Positions 16,724 through 25,622 of a stretch of 55,516 bases of DNA are shown here, piece after piece. The DNA comes from an uncultured Actinomycetes bacterium. Lineage in GTDB: Bacteria; Actinomycetota; Acidimicrobiia; Acidimicrobiales; Ilumatobacteraceae. The notes beneath the pieces are model-generated. The model ran no database searches. It was not told the DNA's origin and saw only the letters and a program-made list of their open reading frames with translations. Each line of letters opens with the position of its first letter. The stretch's first letter is position 1. A program made the translations under genes and the position numbers. The stretch is from contig CAIQJP010000030.1 of NCBI GenBank assembly GCA_903872155.1, positions 1 to 55,516 on the forward strand, written 5' to 3'.

Positions 16724-18148
16724 ATGTCCGTCAAGCAATCTGCGCCAGTTGTGGTTGCAATTACGCCGCATTCTCCGGCGGCAAAGTCTGGACTGCAGCC
16801 TGGTGACGAGGTCATTCGTTTGAACGGAATGGTTCCGCGCGACATCATCGAGTGGCGTCTGATGGCTGATGAAGCCGAGGTTGAGATCGATTTTGTGCGC
16901 GGCGGTCTTGAGATGCAGACGATCGTTGTCAAAAACGCTGGTGAAACCTTGGGAGCTGAAGTTGCCAGCGCCTTGTTTGATCGAGTTCGAACTTGTGACA
17001 ACCACTGTGCATTTTGTTTTATCTACCAGCTGCCTCCGGGCATGCGAAAGAGTTTGTATCTCAAAGATGATGACTACCGCTTGAGTTTTCTCTATGGAAA
17101 TTTCACCACCTTGACACGCTTTACCGAGGCAGATCTAGAGCGGGTCATTACCGAAGGCTTGTCGCCATTGAACGTCAGTATTCATGCCACCGATCCCGCA
17201 ATTCGTAGCGAGATGTTGCGTAACCCACGTGGTGGTATGAGTCTGCGTTGGTTGACTCAACTTCTCGGACACGACATCACGGTCAATGGTCAGATCGTGG
17301 TGTGCCCAGGCATTAATGATGGATCAGTTCTTGAAGATTCAATGATTGGCATTCTTGATCGTTACGCCGACTTGCACCATGTGGCGTTGGTTCCTTTAGG
17401 AATTAGTCGTTATAACAACGAAACTTCAATGCGAGCACATACTCAAGAAGAGGCTCGTCGCGTAGTTGAATTAGTGCACCATTGGCAAGAGATCTTTTTG
17501 ACTCATGTTGGACACCGCATGGTGTTTGCCGCCGATGAGTATTACTTGATGGCCGGAGTTCCATTTCCTCCTGGCGAACATTATGAAGGTTTTGGTTTGC
17601 ACGAAGACGGCATCGGAATGGCGCGGACATTCGAATGGGAATTTGATGGACGACTCGAAGTTCCGACTGGACCGCAAAGTGGATTCTTCGCTGCTGTTGA
17701 CGGAGCTCCCGCTGAGGGCTATCGCGCTCCTCGTAATCCTGCTGGCGATACCGGTCTTCGTGGTTGTGGGGGATCGAACGATACGGGTTCGGCCATGATT
17801 TCTTTGACTCCTCGTCGGAATGCTCCAGTCGGAGTTGTGACCGCACCGTATGGGGCCCAAGTTTTGGCCCCGTTGATCGCTCAATGCGGACGTTCTGATG
17901 TGCGTCTCGTCACGGTCGAAAATGATTTCTTTGGCGGAAATACCGCAGTGACTGGCCTCATGGTGGGCAAAGACATCGCCCGAGCACTCGAAAACGAGCC
18001 AGAAGGGCACCGTTATTTGCTTCCAGACGTGTGTTTATCGGAAGGTCGTTTCCTTGACGGCTTAACCACGGCAGACTTACCGCGTCCTGTTGAGGTCATC
18101 CCGACCGACGGAATTGCCTTACGGCGAGCATTGGAATTAGCAAAATGA
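16724..18148 (+). CDS. PDZ / radical SAM / DUF512 protein
   Basis: A 474-residue protein with three parts: an N-terminal PDZ-like segment (residues 10-75, HSPAAKSGLQPGDEVIRLNG), a radical-SAM-like cluster motif Cys91-x3-Cys95-x2-Cys98, and a DUF512 region towards the C-terminus. This matches a family common in clostridia, cyanobacteria and actinobacteria whose substrate is unknown to me. Its 3' end overlaps der by 4 bp. In other genomes this family is also often next to der, which hints at a ribosome or tRNA-linked role, but that is inference. Confidence 0.85.
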   Translation: MSVKQSAPVVVAITPHSPAAKSGLQPGDEVIRLNGMVPRDIIEWRLMADEAEVEIDFVRGGLEMQTIVVKNAGETLGAEVASALFDRVRTCDNHCAFCFIYQLPPGMRKSLYLKDDDYRLSFLYGNFTTLTRFTEADLERVITEGLSPLNVSIHATDPAIRSEMLRNPRGGMSLRWLTQLLGHDITVNGQIVVCPGINDGSVLEDSMIGILDRYADLHHVALVPLGISRYNNETSMRAHTQEEARRVVELVHHWQEIFLTHVGHRMVFAADEYYLMAGVPFPPGEHYEGFGLHEDGIGMARTFEWEFDGRLEVPTGPQSGFFAAVDGAPAEGYRAPRNPAGDTGLRGCGGSNDTGSAMISLTPRRNAPVGVVTAPYGAQVLAPLIAQCGRSDVRLVTVENDFFGGNTAVTGLMVGKDIARALENEPEGHRYLLPDVCLSEGRFLDGLTTADLPRPVEVIPTDGIALRRALELAK

Positions 18149-19500
18149 GTGAAGAAATCGAAATTCAACTTCCAGTCGCTGTCATCGTCGGTCGTCCCAA
18201 CGTCGGAAAGAGCACACTTTTCAACCGTGTCATCGGTGAACAAGCCGCAATTGTTGAGGACCGACCAGGCGTGACTCGCGACCGAAAAGAACTTGAAGCC
18301 AATTGGCTCGGTCATCGATTCATGCTTGTTGATACAGGTGGTTGGATGCCGGGCGGTTCTGAACTTGATGCCAAAGTCAGTCGTCAAGTTGAAGCAGCTG
18401 TGCGTAACGCCAATCTTGTGATCTTTGTTGTTGATGGTTCAGTCGGCGTTACCGACGATGATGAACTCATGGCTGGCTGGCTGCGTAAGTCGGCAGCAAC
18501 AGTGATGTTGGTCGTGAACAAAGCCGACAATGATCGCCGTGAAGCTGATCGATGGGATTTCTTGTCGCTTGGACTTGGCGATCCGTATCCAGTGAGTGCA
18601 TTGCACGGTCGACGCGCTGGTGACCTGCTTGACGAAGTCATCGTTCGTATGCCGTCGTCGCCTTTGAGCGAGGAATACATTCCCAATTACGGTCTCGATC
18701 AAGAGATCATTCCTGTTGGCGAACAAAAGCCGCCGAGGGTTGCGCTCGTGGGCCGACCAAATGTTGGCAAGAGCACTTTGTTCAATCGCTTAGTCGGTGA
18801 AGATCGGGCAGTCGTCCATGACATGCCCGGTACTACTCGTGACTCGATTGACACATTGGTTGAGACAGAAGACGGACCAGTTGTGTTCGTTGATACGGCT
18901 GGTATGCGCCGCCGTTCACGTATCGATGATTCGGCCGAGTACTACTCGTTGGTTCGAGCATTGCGCGCCGTTGACGGGTCAGATATTGCATTATTCGTTA
19001 TTGATGCGACACAAGGAATCACGGCACAAGATCAACGCCTTGCTGAACGAATTGACGCAGCCGGTTGCCCGATCGTGATCATGTTGAATAAATGGGAACT
19101 CATTGATGATGCTGAAGAGCGCGAGCGTATTGATCTTGAAGTCAAGCGCAAACTGTATTTCGTTGATGATGCCCCAGTTTTGAAAGTGTCCGCGCTCACG
19201 GGTAAGGGTGTGCACAAATTGCGCCCGGTTTTGCAAGAAGCGATCTTGCAGTATCACCGCCGTATCCCGACACGTGATGTGAACCGAGTGATTGCCGATG
19301 CTCAGCAACGTCAAGCTGCCGGTGGGGGAGCCCGTGTGATGTACGCGTTGCAGGGAGCTACCGACCCGCCGACGTTTACCTTGTTTGTTAACCGTGAACT
19401 ACCACATACCTATTTGCGATACCTCGAGAGAAGTATTCGCGAGGCTTTCAACTTTGGCTCAACCCCTTTGAAGTTGCGAGTGCGTAAGCGGGCCGACTGA
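18145..19500 (+). CDS. der: Ribosome assembly GTPase Der (EngA)
   Basis: A 451-residue protein with two tandem GTPase domains. The P-loops are GRPNVGKST at 16-24 and again at 203-211, and the G3 (DTGGW, DTAG) and G4 (NKAD, NKWE) motifs are visible in each domain. A C-terminal KH-like domain ends in FGSTPLKLRVRKR. Der is needed for 50S subunit maturation. It overlaps the upstream radical-SAM gene by 4 bp and is followed after 5 nt by a zinc-ribbon membrane protein. Confidence 0.97.
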   Translation: MSEEIEIQLPVAVIVGRPNVGKSTLFNRVIGEQAAIVEDRPGVTRDRKELEANWLGHRFMLVDTGGWMPGGSELDAKVSRQVEAAVRNANLVIFVVDGSVGVTDDDELMAGWLRKSAATVMLVVNKADNDRREADRWDFLSLGLGDPYPVSALHGRRAGDLLDEVIVRMPSSPLSEEYIPNYGLDQEIIPVGEQKPPRVALVGRPNVGKSTLFNRLVGEDRAVVHDMPGTTRDSIDTLVETEDGPVVFVDTAGMRRRSRIDDSAEYYSLVRALRAVDGSDIALFVIDATQGITAQDQRLAERIDAAGCPIVIMLNKWELIDDAEERERIDLEVKRKLYFVDDAPVLKVSALTGKGVHKLRPVLQEAILQYHRRIPTRDVNRVIADAQQRQAAGGGARVMYALQGATDPPTFTLFVNRELPHTYLRYLERSIREAFNFGSTPLKLRVRKRAD

Positions 19501-19505
19501 TTGCT

Positions 19506-19778
19506 ATGCCGTTTTGCGAAGATTGTGCCAAATACTGGGCGCCAAGCGCGATGTCGACGGACGGAACGTGTCCGACCTGCCATCGGGTACTTGAGGCTCC
19601 ACAGATTGCCAGCACCATTCCGACTCATCGCAAAGTGACTGCTGAAAATTTGGATTTGCGTAAGTTGGCAAATGGTCTGCACGATGACGATGACGCAAAA
19701 GCTCCGTGGCATTTCAAACTCTTGGTTGTGGCGTTGTGTATCTATTTGGGTTGGCGCGTCGTACAAATCTTTATGTGA
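19506..19778 (+). CDS. Small zinc-ribbon membrane protein
   Basis: A 90-residue protein. An N-terminal zinc ribbon has CEDC near residue 4 and CPTC near residue 24. An acidic stretch (DDDDA) follows, and one membrane helix (LLVVALCIYLGWRVVQIFM) ends the protein. The function is unknown. The topology suggests that the ribbon is cytoplasmic and tethered to the membrane. It lies 5 nt after der, so it is probably translated from the same mRNA. The high quality of the Cys pairs and the lack of any other gene on either strand support it being real. Confidence 0.75.
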   Translation: MPFCEDCAKYWAPSAMSTDGTCPTCHRVLEAPQIASTIPTHRKVTAENLDLRKLANGLHDDDDAKAPWHFKLLVVALCIYLGWRVVQIFM

Positions 19779-19786
19779 GTTGTGTC

Positions 19787-19792
19787 TAGTGT
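19787..19792 (+). promoter_or_regulatory. -10 element of the TM2 protein (TAGTGT)
   Basis: TAGTGT ends 6 nt before the ATG at 19799 and lies after the stop of the zinc-ribbon gene, so this gene can be transcribed on its own as a leaderless mRNA. Confidence 0.45.
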
Positions 19793-19798
19793 TGCGGT

Positions 19799-20227
19799 AT
19801 GAGCAATATTCCGCCACCGCCAGGAGCACCCGGCTATCAACCAAGCTCGCCGTTGCCAAGTCATAGTGGTCAATACCACGTGCAGATTCCTGGAATGCAC
19901 GGTCAAGCGTTCACATATGAGCAATTGAGCGCGATGGCGGTTCAGGGAGTTCTCAAGCCTGAGTCGTTGGTGCAAGGTGTGGGCGAGCCCTATTGGTCGC
20001 CAGCTTCGGCAATACCAGGAGTATTCAGCGAGAAGAGTTATATCGCGGCGATGCTCTTGGCGTGGTTTTTGGGGGTCTTTGGTGTTGACCGCTTTTACTT
20101 GGGTTACACCGGGCTTGGTCTGGCCAAGTTATTTACTTTGGGTGGGTTCGGTATTTGGGCCTTCATCGACTTTGTACTGATTGCCCTACGAAAAGTTCCT
20201 GATCGACAAGGCAAACCGCTTTCCTGA
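19799..20227 (+). CDS. TM2 domain membrane protein with GYF_2-like segment
   Basis: A 142-residue protein. A Pro/Ser-rich start comes first. Residues 40-75 (AFTYEQLSAMAVQGVLKPESLVQG and a following YWSPASAIPG) resemble a GYF_2-type domain. A TM2 domain follows, with two helices and the motif GVFGVDRFYLGYTGLGLAKL. TM2 proteins are small membrane proteins of poorly known role. The start is preceded by TAGTGT at 6 nt. Confidence 0.8.
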   Translation: MSNIPPPPGAPGYQPSSPLPSHSGQYHVQIPGMHGQAFTYEQLSAMAVQGVLKPESLVQGVGEPYWSPASAIPGVFSEKSYIAAMLLAWFLGVFGVDRFYLGYTGLGLAKLFTLGGFGIWAFIDFVLIALRKVPDRQGKPLS

Positions 20228-20266
20228 TTTGCGAAGTGGCGACGCTAGGCTCGTCTGCACATAACT

Positions 20267-20340
20267 CGGGCTGTGGCGCAGCTTGGTAGCGCGCTTGACT
20301 GGGGGTCAAGAGGTCGCAGGTTCAAATCCTGTCAGCCCGA
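20267..20340 (+). tRNA. tRNA-Pro (anticodon GGG)
   Basis: A 74-nt cloverleaf. The acceptor stem is CGGGCTG (20267-20273) pairing with CAGCCCG (20333-20339), with A as discriminator. The D stem is GCGC/GCGC. The anticodon stem CTTGA/TCAAG encloses loop CTGGGGG, giving anticodon GGG. The T arm is GCAGG-TTCAAAT-CCTGT, with one G-U pair. The 3' CCA is not encoded. The anticodon reads CCC and CCU proline codons. Confidence 0.97.
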
Positions 20341-20347
20341 CACAATG

Positions 20348-20377
20348 ACGGCAGGCTCCGGAAACGGGGCCTGCCGT
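20348..20377 (+). terminator. Strong intrinsic terminator after tRNA-Pro
   Basis: A 13-bp stem with a GAAA tetraloop: ACGGCAGGC plus T plus CCG pairs with CGG plus G plus GCCTGCCGT, with one T-G wobble. GTTATTT follows, a modest U-rich tail. It sits 8 nt beyond the tRNA discriminator base and would end its transcript. Confidence 0.85.
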
Positions 20378-20448
20378 GTTATTTCCCCACCGTGATTCTC
20401 GTGATGTTTCTCACGGGGGTAAAGCCTGCTGGCACGGGTTGTGGCAAC

Positions 20449-20454
20449 TACCTT
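20449..20454 (+). promoter_or_regulatory. -10 element of the ADP-forming acyl-CoA synthetase (TACCTT)
   Basis: TACCTT ends 6 nt before the ATG at 20461. The same hexamer precedes pafA at 7 nt. Confidence 0.5.
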
Positions 20455-20460
20455 TGAGAC

Positions 20461-22626
20461 ATGGCTAGTTCTGCTCACCACTCGCGTACCTTGTCCGAAT
20501 CGGCGTCGAAGGCCCTGTTGCGTGACGCCGGAGTACCGATGGCTGATGAGCGTGAGGTAGCGACTGCCGAACTTGCAGCTCAAGCCGCGTCCGACATCGG
20601 ATTCCCTGTTGTTGCCAAATTGTGTGGAGACGCCATCGCCCATAAAACCGAACGAGGTTTGGTGCGACTGAAATTGACGTCAGCTCAAGCAGTGCATGAA
20701 GCGGCCGCTGAGTTGCTCGCTGCGGCTCGTCCAGATGATGGACCGGTGACTGTTTTGGTCGCTCCGATGGTCCAAGGAAATCGTGAATTGATCGCTGGAG
20801 TTGTTCGTGACCCGCAGTTTGGTGCGAGCGTCATGCTTGGTATCGGCGGAATTTTGGCTGAAGCAATTGCTGACGTTGTGTTTCGTCCCGCTCCGCTTGA
20901 TCGAGTCACTGCTCATGAGATGATCGCCGATTTGGCAACGCAAAAACTGCTTGGAGAATTCCGTGGTGAGGCTGCCGTTGATCGCGAGAAATTAGTTGAC
21001 GTTTTAGTGGGTCTCGGCAAATTGGCGAGCGAACGGTCTGACATCGCAAGCATTGATGTCAATCCTTTGATTGTTCGAGCCGATGGGATGCCGATCGCAG
21101 TTGATGCACTCGTTGAAATAGGCGAACCCGATACATCAATCGCCACAGCGCGTCCACGTCCGACCGAGGCACAGTTTGCTGCGCTGTTTGAACCAAAAGG
21201 TGTTGTTGTTACTGGTGCTTCAACTCACCCTGGAAAGTTTGGTTTTGTGTCGCTGCACAATATTTTGGCTGGGGGTTACACCGGCGGTATTTATGGCACG
21301 AACCTGCAAGGTGAAAATGTCTTAGGTATTCAGACGGTGGCCGATATCGAGCAATTACCCGACAATGCCATTGATTTAGTTTTCGTATGTACGCCAGCCT
21401 CGGCCAACCCCGCACTTTTACGTGCTTGTGCAGCAAAGGGAGTCAAGGCGGCATTCTTGACGTCGGCCGGATATGGAGAAGCTGGCGAAGAAGGTAAGAA
21501 GGCCGAAAAAGAATTGATTGCTCTCGCCGATGAACTTGGCATCTTGTTAGCCGGGCCGAATGGTCAAGGTGTTGTCAGCACGCCGGCCAACTTGTGTGCA
21601 CAAATTGTTGCGCCGTATCCACCAGCAGGAAAGATTGGCGTCGCAAGCCAAAGTGGCAACTTTGTTTCAAGCTTCTTGAACTGGTCGCGTTCGTCAGGAG
21701 TTGGAATCAGCCGTGCAGTATCGGCTGGTAATGCAGCGGCCGTCACAGTAGCCGACTATTTGGATTACTACGCCGACGATGAAGCGACTGCGGTAGGTCT
21801 TGCATACGTTGAAGGAATTGCCGACGGGCGTACCTTGATGACTCGCTTGGCATCGGTTGCCCAACGCAAACCTTTGGTTTTGGTGAAAGGCGGAGCAACA
21901 GAAGGTGGTGCGCAGGCTGCTGCATCGCACACTGGTGCACTTGCAGCCAATGACAAAGTATTTGATGGATTTTGTCGCGCCGCCGGAATTACTCGTACCG
22001 AAACGGTTGAAGAAGCTTTTGAAGCGGCAGCAACGTTTGCAACGCAGCCATTGCCCAAGGGTCCGAACGTCGTCATCATGACGACGGCAGGAGGTTGGGG
22101 AGTGGTGACTTCCGATGCCATCACCCGTGATGGTCAATTGAAATTAATGGAGCTTCCCGAAGACTTGAAGGCACAAATTGACACCAAGCTTCCGCCGAGA
22201 TGGAGCAAAGGTAATCCCGTCGACTGTGCTGGTGGCGAAACGCGTGACACCATTCCTGAAGTGCTTGAAATGATTGCGTTGCACCCCGATGTTCACGCAG
22301 TGATCTATCTCGGTATCGGAATTCAGTCAAACCAAGCACGTTTATTGCGCGAAGGTGGTTTTTATCCCGATCACGGAATCGATCGCATTGTTGCGTATCA
22401 CGAACGTCAAGATCAACGGTTCGCTGAAGCGGCTGATGAGTTATCAAAGCGAACTGGGAAACCAATTTTGACGGCAACTGAATTGGCTGTTTCCGATCCA
22501 GAGAATCCCGGACCGGCAACGGTTCGTGCGACGGGTCGTTTGTGTTACCCATCAGGGAATCGGGCAGTCGCTGCGCTTGGGCACTTGTATCGCGCTGCAG
22601 CGTTCAATGCTCGACGAGGAAAGTAA
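20461..22626 (+). CDS. ADP-forming acyl/acetyl-CoA synthetase (acetate-CoA ligase type, fused)
   Basis: A 721-residue fusion with an N-terminal ATP-grasp domain (about residues 10-220), a CoA-binding Rossmann domain (opening FEPKGVVVTGASTHPGKFG, about 238-340) and a succinyl-CoA-ligase-like domain. The beta-like part therefore precedes the alpha-like part. The SHTGAL motif holds the His that family members use as phospho-carrier. The enzyme interconverts an acyl-CoA plus ADP and Pi with the acid plus ATP. Candidate substrates include acetate, propionate and branched or aryl acids; the sequence does not decide. The start follows TACCTT by 6 nt. Confidence 0.88.
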   Translation: MASSAHHSRTLSESASKALLRDAGVPMADEREVATAELAAQAASDIGFPVVAKLCGDAIAHKTERGLVRLKLTSAQAVHEAAAELLAAARPDDGPVTVLVAPMVQGNRELIAGVVRDPQFGASVMLGIGGILAEAIADVVFRPAPLDRVTAHEMIADLATQKLLGEFRGEAAVDREKLVDVLVGLGKLASERSDIASIDVNPLIVRADGMPIAVDALVEIGEPDTSIATARPRPTEAQFAALFEPKGVVVTGASTHPGKFGFVSLHNILAGGYTGGIYGTNLQGENVLGIQTVADIEQLPDNAIDLVFVCTPASANPALLRACAAKGVKAAFLTSAGYGEAGEEGKKAEKELIALADELGILLAGPNGQGVVSTPANLCAQIVAPYPPAGKIGVASQSGNFVSSFLNWSRSSGVGISRAVSAGNAAAVTVADYLDYYADDEATAVGLAYVEGIADGRTLMTRLASVAQRKPLVLVKGGATEGGAQAAASHTGALAANDKVFDGFCRAAGITRTETVEEAFEAAATFATQPLPKGPNVVIMTTAGGWGVVTSDAITRDGQLKLMELPEDLKAQIDTKLPPRWSKGNPVDCAGGETRDTIPEVLEMIALHPDVHAVIYLGIGIQSNQARLLREGGFYPDHGIDRIVAYHERQDQRFAEAADELSKRTGKPILTATELAVSDPENPGPATVRATGRLCYPSGNRAVAALGHLYRAAAFNARRGK

Positions 22627-22627
22627 T

Positions 22628-24106
22628 TTGACGATGCCACAGTCAAGAGCTCGCGTCACGAGACGCTCTCGACCATCGAACAATCCTGTGGCAAGTTTGA
22701 TCTTTTTGGCAATTGCGCCATCAATCATTCTTGGCGGCCTCTGGCAATTTGCCAACTCTCATGACAACAGTGCGCCACCGGCTCCGGATTTGGTAGCTAC
22801 TTCGCCGGCAAATACTCCGCAAACTCCACTTCTGTCGGCTCGCCGTACGCCTGGAGTGTTAGCTCGTGAGACGTCAGCAATTGCTTTTGAACAAGCATTA
22901 CGCCCGCTCGGTGGCTCAGTACTCGCAGGTTCGTGTGCTGCGGTTTCAGTTGATGGTGTTTTGATGTTGTCGGACGGAATTGATACTCCTGTGACACCAG
23001 CCAGCACATTGAAGTTTTTGGTTGCGGCAACAGCGCTTGACTCATTGGGCGCAGACTTCAGATATTCGACTGAAGTCAAAGCCGAGATTAATGCGGGCGT
23101 CGTTGGATCGATTTATCTAGTCGGTGGTGGAGATCCGCTGTTGGCGTCGTCGTGGTATCCCGACGACTTGACCTTGTCGAAATACCCGCAACAACCGGCA
23201 ACATCTTTGGAAGCACTCGCAGACTCAGTCGTGGCCGCTGGAGTGACTCAAATTACGGGCAACGTTGTCGGCGATGCCTCGCACTATGACGCCGAGATGT
23301 ACCCGCCTTCTTGGCCGATCGGGTTTCGGGCAATTCAAGGTGGGCCAATTTCTGGATTGTTAGTCAACGATGGCGCGGTTCTTGGTGCATCAATGAAAGC
23401 AACTAATCCAGCGATGGGTGCAGCTCAAGAGTTCTATCGTTTGTTACAAGAACGAGGAGTGACGATCGTTGGCGCCCCAGCATCTGGAGTGACGCCAGTT
23501 GGCCTCGCGACAGTCGCAGCAGTTCAATCCGCTCCTCTCATCGACATCATCGGCGAGATGTTGCAGAATAGTGATAACAACACTGCTGAAATGTTGTTAA
23601 AAGAAATCGGCTTTCAATTAAGTGGTGCAGGTACGCGCGCCGCAGGTGATGCAGCAGTGATGGCCAAGTTAAGTTCTTGGGCTGTTCCACTTGACGGAGT
23701 CACCTTGAGTGATGGTTCGGGTTTGTCTGGCGACAATAAGGTGACGTGCGCTGCATTTTTGGCAGTTCTCGAACGTTACGAAACCAGCGATCCATTGATT
23801 TCAAAATTGGCGGTCGCGGGAACGTCGGGGACATTGTCAAAGTATTTTGTCGGGACGTCTTTGCAAGGTCGGCTGTTTGGAAAAACGGGAAGCCTTAGTG
23901 GAGTGAAAGCACTGATCGGCTTTGTGCCTGTTGAAGGCGGATCAACATTACGTTTCGCGTTATTGCTTGAATCACCAGGTGTTGATGACGAGAAAGTTTT
24001 TGTGCCTCTTTGGGAAGGTGTGTTGACGCAAGCGCTTGGAACATACCCGCAAGGTCCAAGCGCTGAAGCAGTTGCGCCGTTACCAGCGACACCAACAGGC
24101 TCGTAA
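22628..24106 (+). CDS. dacB: D-Ala-D-Ala carboxypeptidase / PBP4-type (DacB)
   Basis: A 492-residue class C penicillin-binding protein. A TTG start at 22628 is chosen because GAGGAAAG lies just upstream and it clears the upstream stop by one base. An ATG at 22634 is the alternative, and the longer frame from 22526 overlaps the upstream gene. After a basic leader, one signal-anchor helix (residues about 21-40) places the enzyme outside the membrane. The active-site Ser126-x-x-Lys129 is in PASTLKF; the SxN element is seen as SDNNTAE and KTG as GKTGSLSG. It trims peptidoglycan stem peptides. The LON-domain gene follows after 14 nt. Confidence 0.9.
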   Translation: MTMPQSRARVTRRSRPSNNPVASLIFLAIAPSIILGGLWQFANSHDNSAPPAPDLVATSPANTPQTPLLSARRTPGVLARETSAIAFEQALRPLGGSVLAGSCAAVSVDGVLMLSDGIDTPVTPASTLKFLVAATALDSLGADFRYSTEVKAEINAGVVGSIYLVGGGDPLLASSWYPDDLTLSKYPQQPATSLEALADSVVAAGVTQITGNVVGDASHYDAEMYPPSWPIGFRAIQGGPISGLLVNDGAVLGASMKATNPAMGAAQEFYRLLQERGVTIVGAPASGVTPVGLATVAAVQSAPLIDIIGEMLQNSDNNTAEMLLKEIGFQLSGAGTRAAGDAAVMAKLSSWAVPLDGVTLSDGSGLSGDNKVTCAAFLAVLERYETSDPLISKLAVAGTSGTLSKYFVGTSLQGRLFGKTGSLSGVKALIGFVPVEGGSTLRFALLLESPGVDDEKVFVPLWEGVLTQALGTYPQGPSAEAVAPLPATPTGS

Positions 24107-24120
24107 CAAGGGCTTCATCT

Positions 24121-24750
24121 GTGGACGAATATCGTTTGCCCATGTTTCCTTTGGGGACTCCATTAGTTCCGGGTTCGTTGCTGCCACTGCAAATCTTTGA
24201 ACCGAGATATCAACAGATGATGACTGATGTCCTTGAGCAAGTTGATCCCGAATTCGGTGTGGTCCTGATTGAGCGCGGTCATGAAGTTGGCGGGGGAGAC
24301 ATTCGTTCAATGGCTGGGACAGTCGCGCGAATCGTTGAGACACAGACGGCTCCGGACGGACGACGTATGGTCCTTGCGCTTGGAATTCGACGATTGCGCG
24401 TGCATGAGTGGTTGCCAGATCAACCGTATCCCGTCGCATTGGTGAACAATTGGCCTGACGACTTGTCACCTAGAGACGATTCAGAAGTGGTGAATCGCCT
24501 CTTTGAGAAGGTCATCGAGGTCAGTTCATTGTTTGAGAAATTGGGTGGTCCACCGCTTCGCGTGGCAGATATCGAACTCTCGGCCGACGCGAGTTTCGCG
24601 TCTTTTCAACTGGTTGCGCTCGCCCCAATTGGGCCGGCCGATCGGCAACGTCTCTTGGTGTGTGAGGATCCCGCAAACCGCTTGGAATTGTTGGAAACGG
24701 CTTTGGGTGATGTTGAAGCTGCGTGCCGATTCCGCTTGCAAAGTGAATGA
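24121..24750 (+). CDS. LON substrate-binding domain protein
   Basis: A 209-residue protein consisting of the LON N-terminal domain alone. It opens with the LPMFPLGTPLVPGSLLPLQIFEPRY signature and contains the GVVLIERGHEVGGGD and GTVARI blocks. No AAA or protease domain follows. In full-length Lon this domain recognises substrates; isolated versions are common in actinobacteria and their role is unknown. The GTG start at 24121 follows AAGGG a few nt upstream and is 14 nt from the dacB stop. Confidence 0.9.
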   Translation: MDEYRLPMFPLGTPLVPGSLLPLQIFEPRYQQMMTDVLEQVDPEFGVVLIERGHEVGGGDIRSMAGTVARIVETQTAPDGRRMVLALGIRRLRVHEWLPDQPYPVALVNNWPDDLSPRDDSEVVNRLFEKVIEVSSLFEKLGGPPLRVADIELSADASFASFQLVALAPIGPADRQRLLVCEDPANRLELLETALGDVEAACRFRLQSE

Positions 24751-24822
24751 TCAACGGAGAATTGGCCATTGAGAAACAGCCTTTAAGGTGGGGAATGCCG
24801 GTTCTGGTGCTAGAAACTAGGC

Positions 24823-25170
24823 ATGGCTGAAGAGACTTCTCGTACAAGTCGATCGTCGGTTCGTCGTGAATCGGCGGGCGTCGGCGATGTCGTAGATCTG
24901 GTCAAGGAATACGCCAAACAAGAAACTCTTGGTCCCCTCAAAGGAGCCGGCCGTTGGTTGGCGCTTGGTTCGGCCGGGGCCGCGTTTCTTGGTCTTGGCC
25001 TTGTTCTTGTTCTTCTTGGAATCCTGCGACTTCTGCAAACTGAACTGCACGCCTTTGATGGTGGGTTCTCGTGGGTCCCGTATGTCATTGTTCTCGCACT
25101 GTGTCTTGGACTCGCTTGGGTCGCTCTATCGCGAGTCAAGAAGGCAACTCTTGGAAAGGAACCCAACTGA
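24823..25170 (+). CDS. Phage-holin-like (DUF1469-type) small membrane protein
   Basis: A 115-residue protein with a charged N-terminal tail and two membrane helices (about residues 50-67 and 87-105) separated by a short loop. The pattern is like the actinobacterial holin III/DUF1469 small proteins, which are not shown to be holins. A TAGAAA hexamer lies 6 nt before the ATG. The stop overlaps the next start by one base (TGATG), so the trio of small membrane genes forms an operon. Confidence 0.7.
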   Translation: MAEETSRTSRSSVRRESAGVGDVVDLVKEYAKQETLGPLKGAGRWLALGSAGAAFLGLGLVLVLLGILRLLQTELHAFDGGFSWVPYVIVLALCLGLAWVALSRVKKATLGKEPN

Positions 25171-25388
25171 TGGCTAGCTCAAAGAGTCAATCGCGAATTT
25201 CTCGTGAGGACATTGAATCAAAGTTGCGTTCGCTTCAAGGAGATGTGCAAGGCAAAGTTGATGATCGACGTTCAACACTTCTCGCTGTCGCGGGTGGAGT
25301 CGGAGTCATTTTGGTTGTGGCTTTTTATCTCATGGGCCGTCGTAGTGGAAAGCGTCGTTCGACTGTTGTCGAGATTCGACGCGTCTGA
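25170..25388 (+). CDS. Small membrane protein, unknown
   Basis: A 72-residue protein. Residues 1-34 are polar and coil-like (SREDIESKLRSLQGDVQGK). One membrane helix follows (TLLAVAGGVGVILVVAFYLMG), and the C-terminus is basic (RRSGKRRSTVV). I do not recognise a family with certainty. The ATG at 25170 overlaps the preceding stop by 1 bp; earlier in-frame starts would lie inside the previous gene. Confidence 0.65.
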   Translation: MASSKSQSRISREDIESKLRSLQGDVQGKVDDRRSTLLAVAGGVGVILVVAFYLMGRRSGKRRSTVVEIRRV

Positions 25389-25397
25389 AGCAACGTC

Positions 25398-25616
25398 ATG
25401 GCACTGATGTCGTACCTGCGGTCGCGCAGTGTTAAAGATGGTCTTCTTGGTGGACGTCGTTCGTGGTTTATCGTCGGCATTTTTGTTTGGAGTTTTAAGC
25501 TCATTCGAAAAATGGCGTCGCGTTCTCCACAAGTGGTTTCGACCGAAGTATTGCGACCCGGACAAAGTGTTTCGGTTTCAGCTTTAGAACCAAAAGTACG
25601 ACGACGGAATCGTTGA
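25398..25616 (+). CDS. Small membrane-associated protein, unknown
   Basis: A 72-residue protein with an amphipathic or membrane helix (WFIVGIFVWSFKLIRKM) and a basic C-terminus (RRRNR). The pattern and placement, 9 nt after the previous gene and 6 nt before the ubiquitin-like gene, indicate a real operon member. No function is assigned. In many actinobacteria similar small membrane genes stand next to one another, but I cannot name the family. Confidence 0.6.
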   Translation: MALMSYLRSRSVKDGLLGGRRSWFIVGIFVWSFKLIRKMASRSPQVVSTEVLRPGQSVSVSALEPKVRRRNR

Positions 25617-25622
25617 TCGTTC

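Noticed and set aside
17471-18010. 179-residue open frame on the minus strand
   Set aside because: Antisense to the conserved radical-SAM/DUF512 gene; its composition looks like a shadow of that gene.
22526-22627. Longer start of the D-Ala-D-Ala carboxypeptidase
   Set aside because: It would overlap the acyl-CoA synthetase by about 100 bp; the TTG at 22628 has a good ribosome-binding site and a sensible signal anchor follows.
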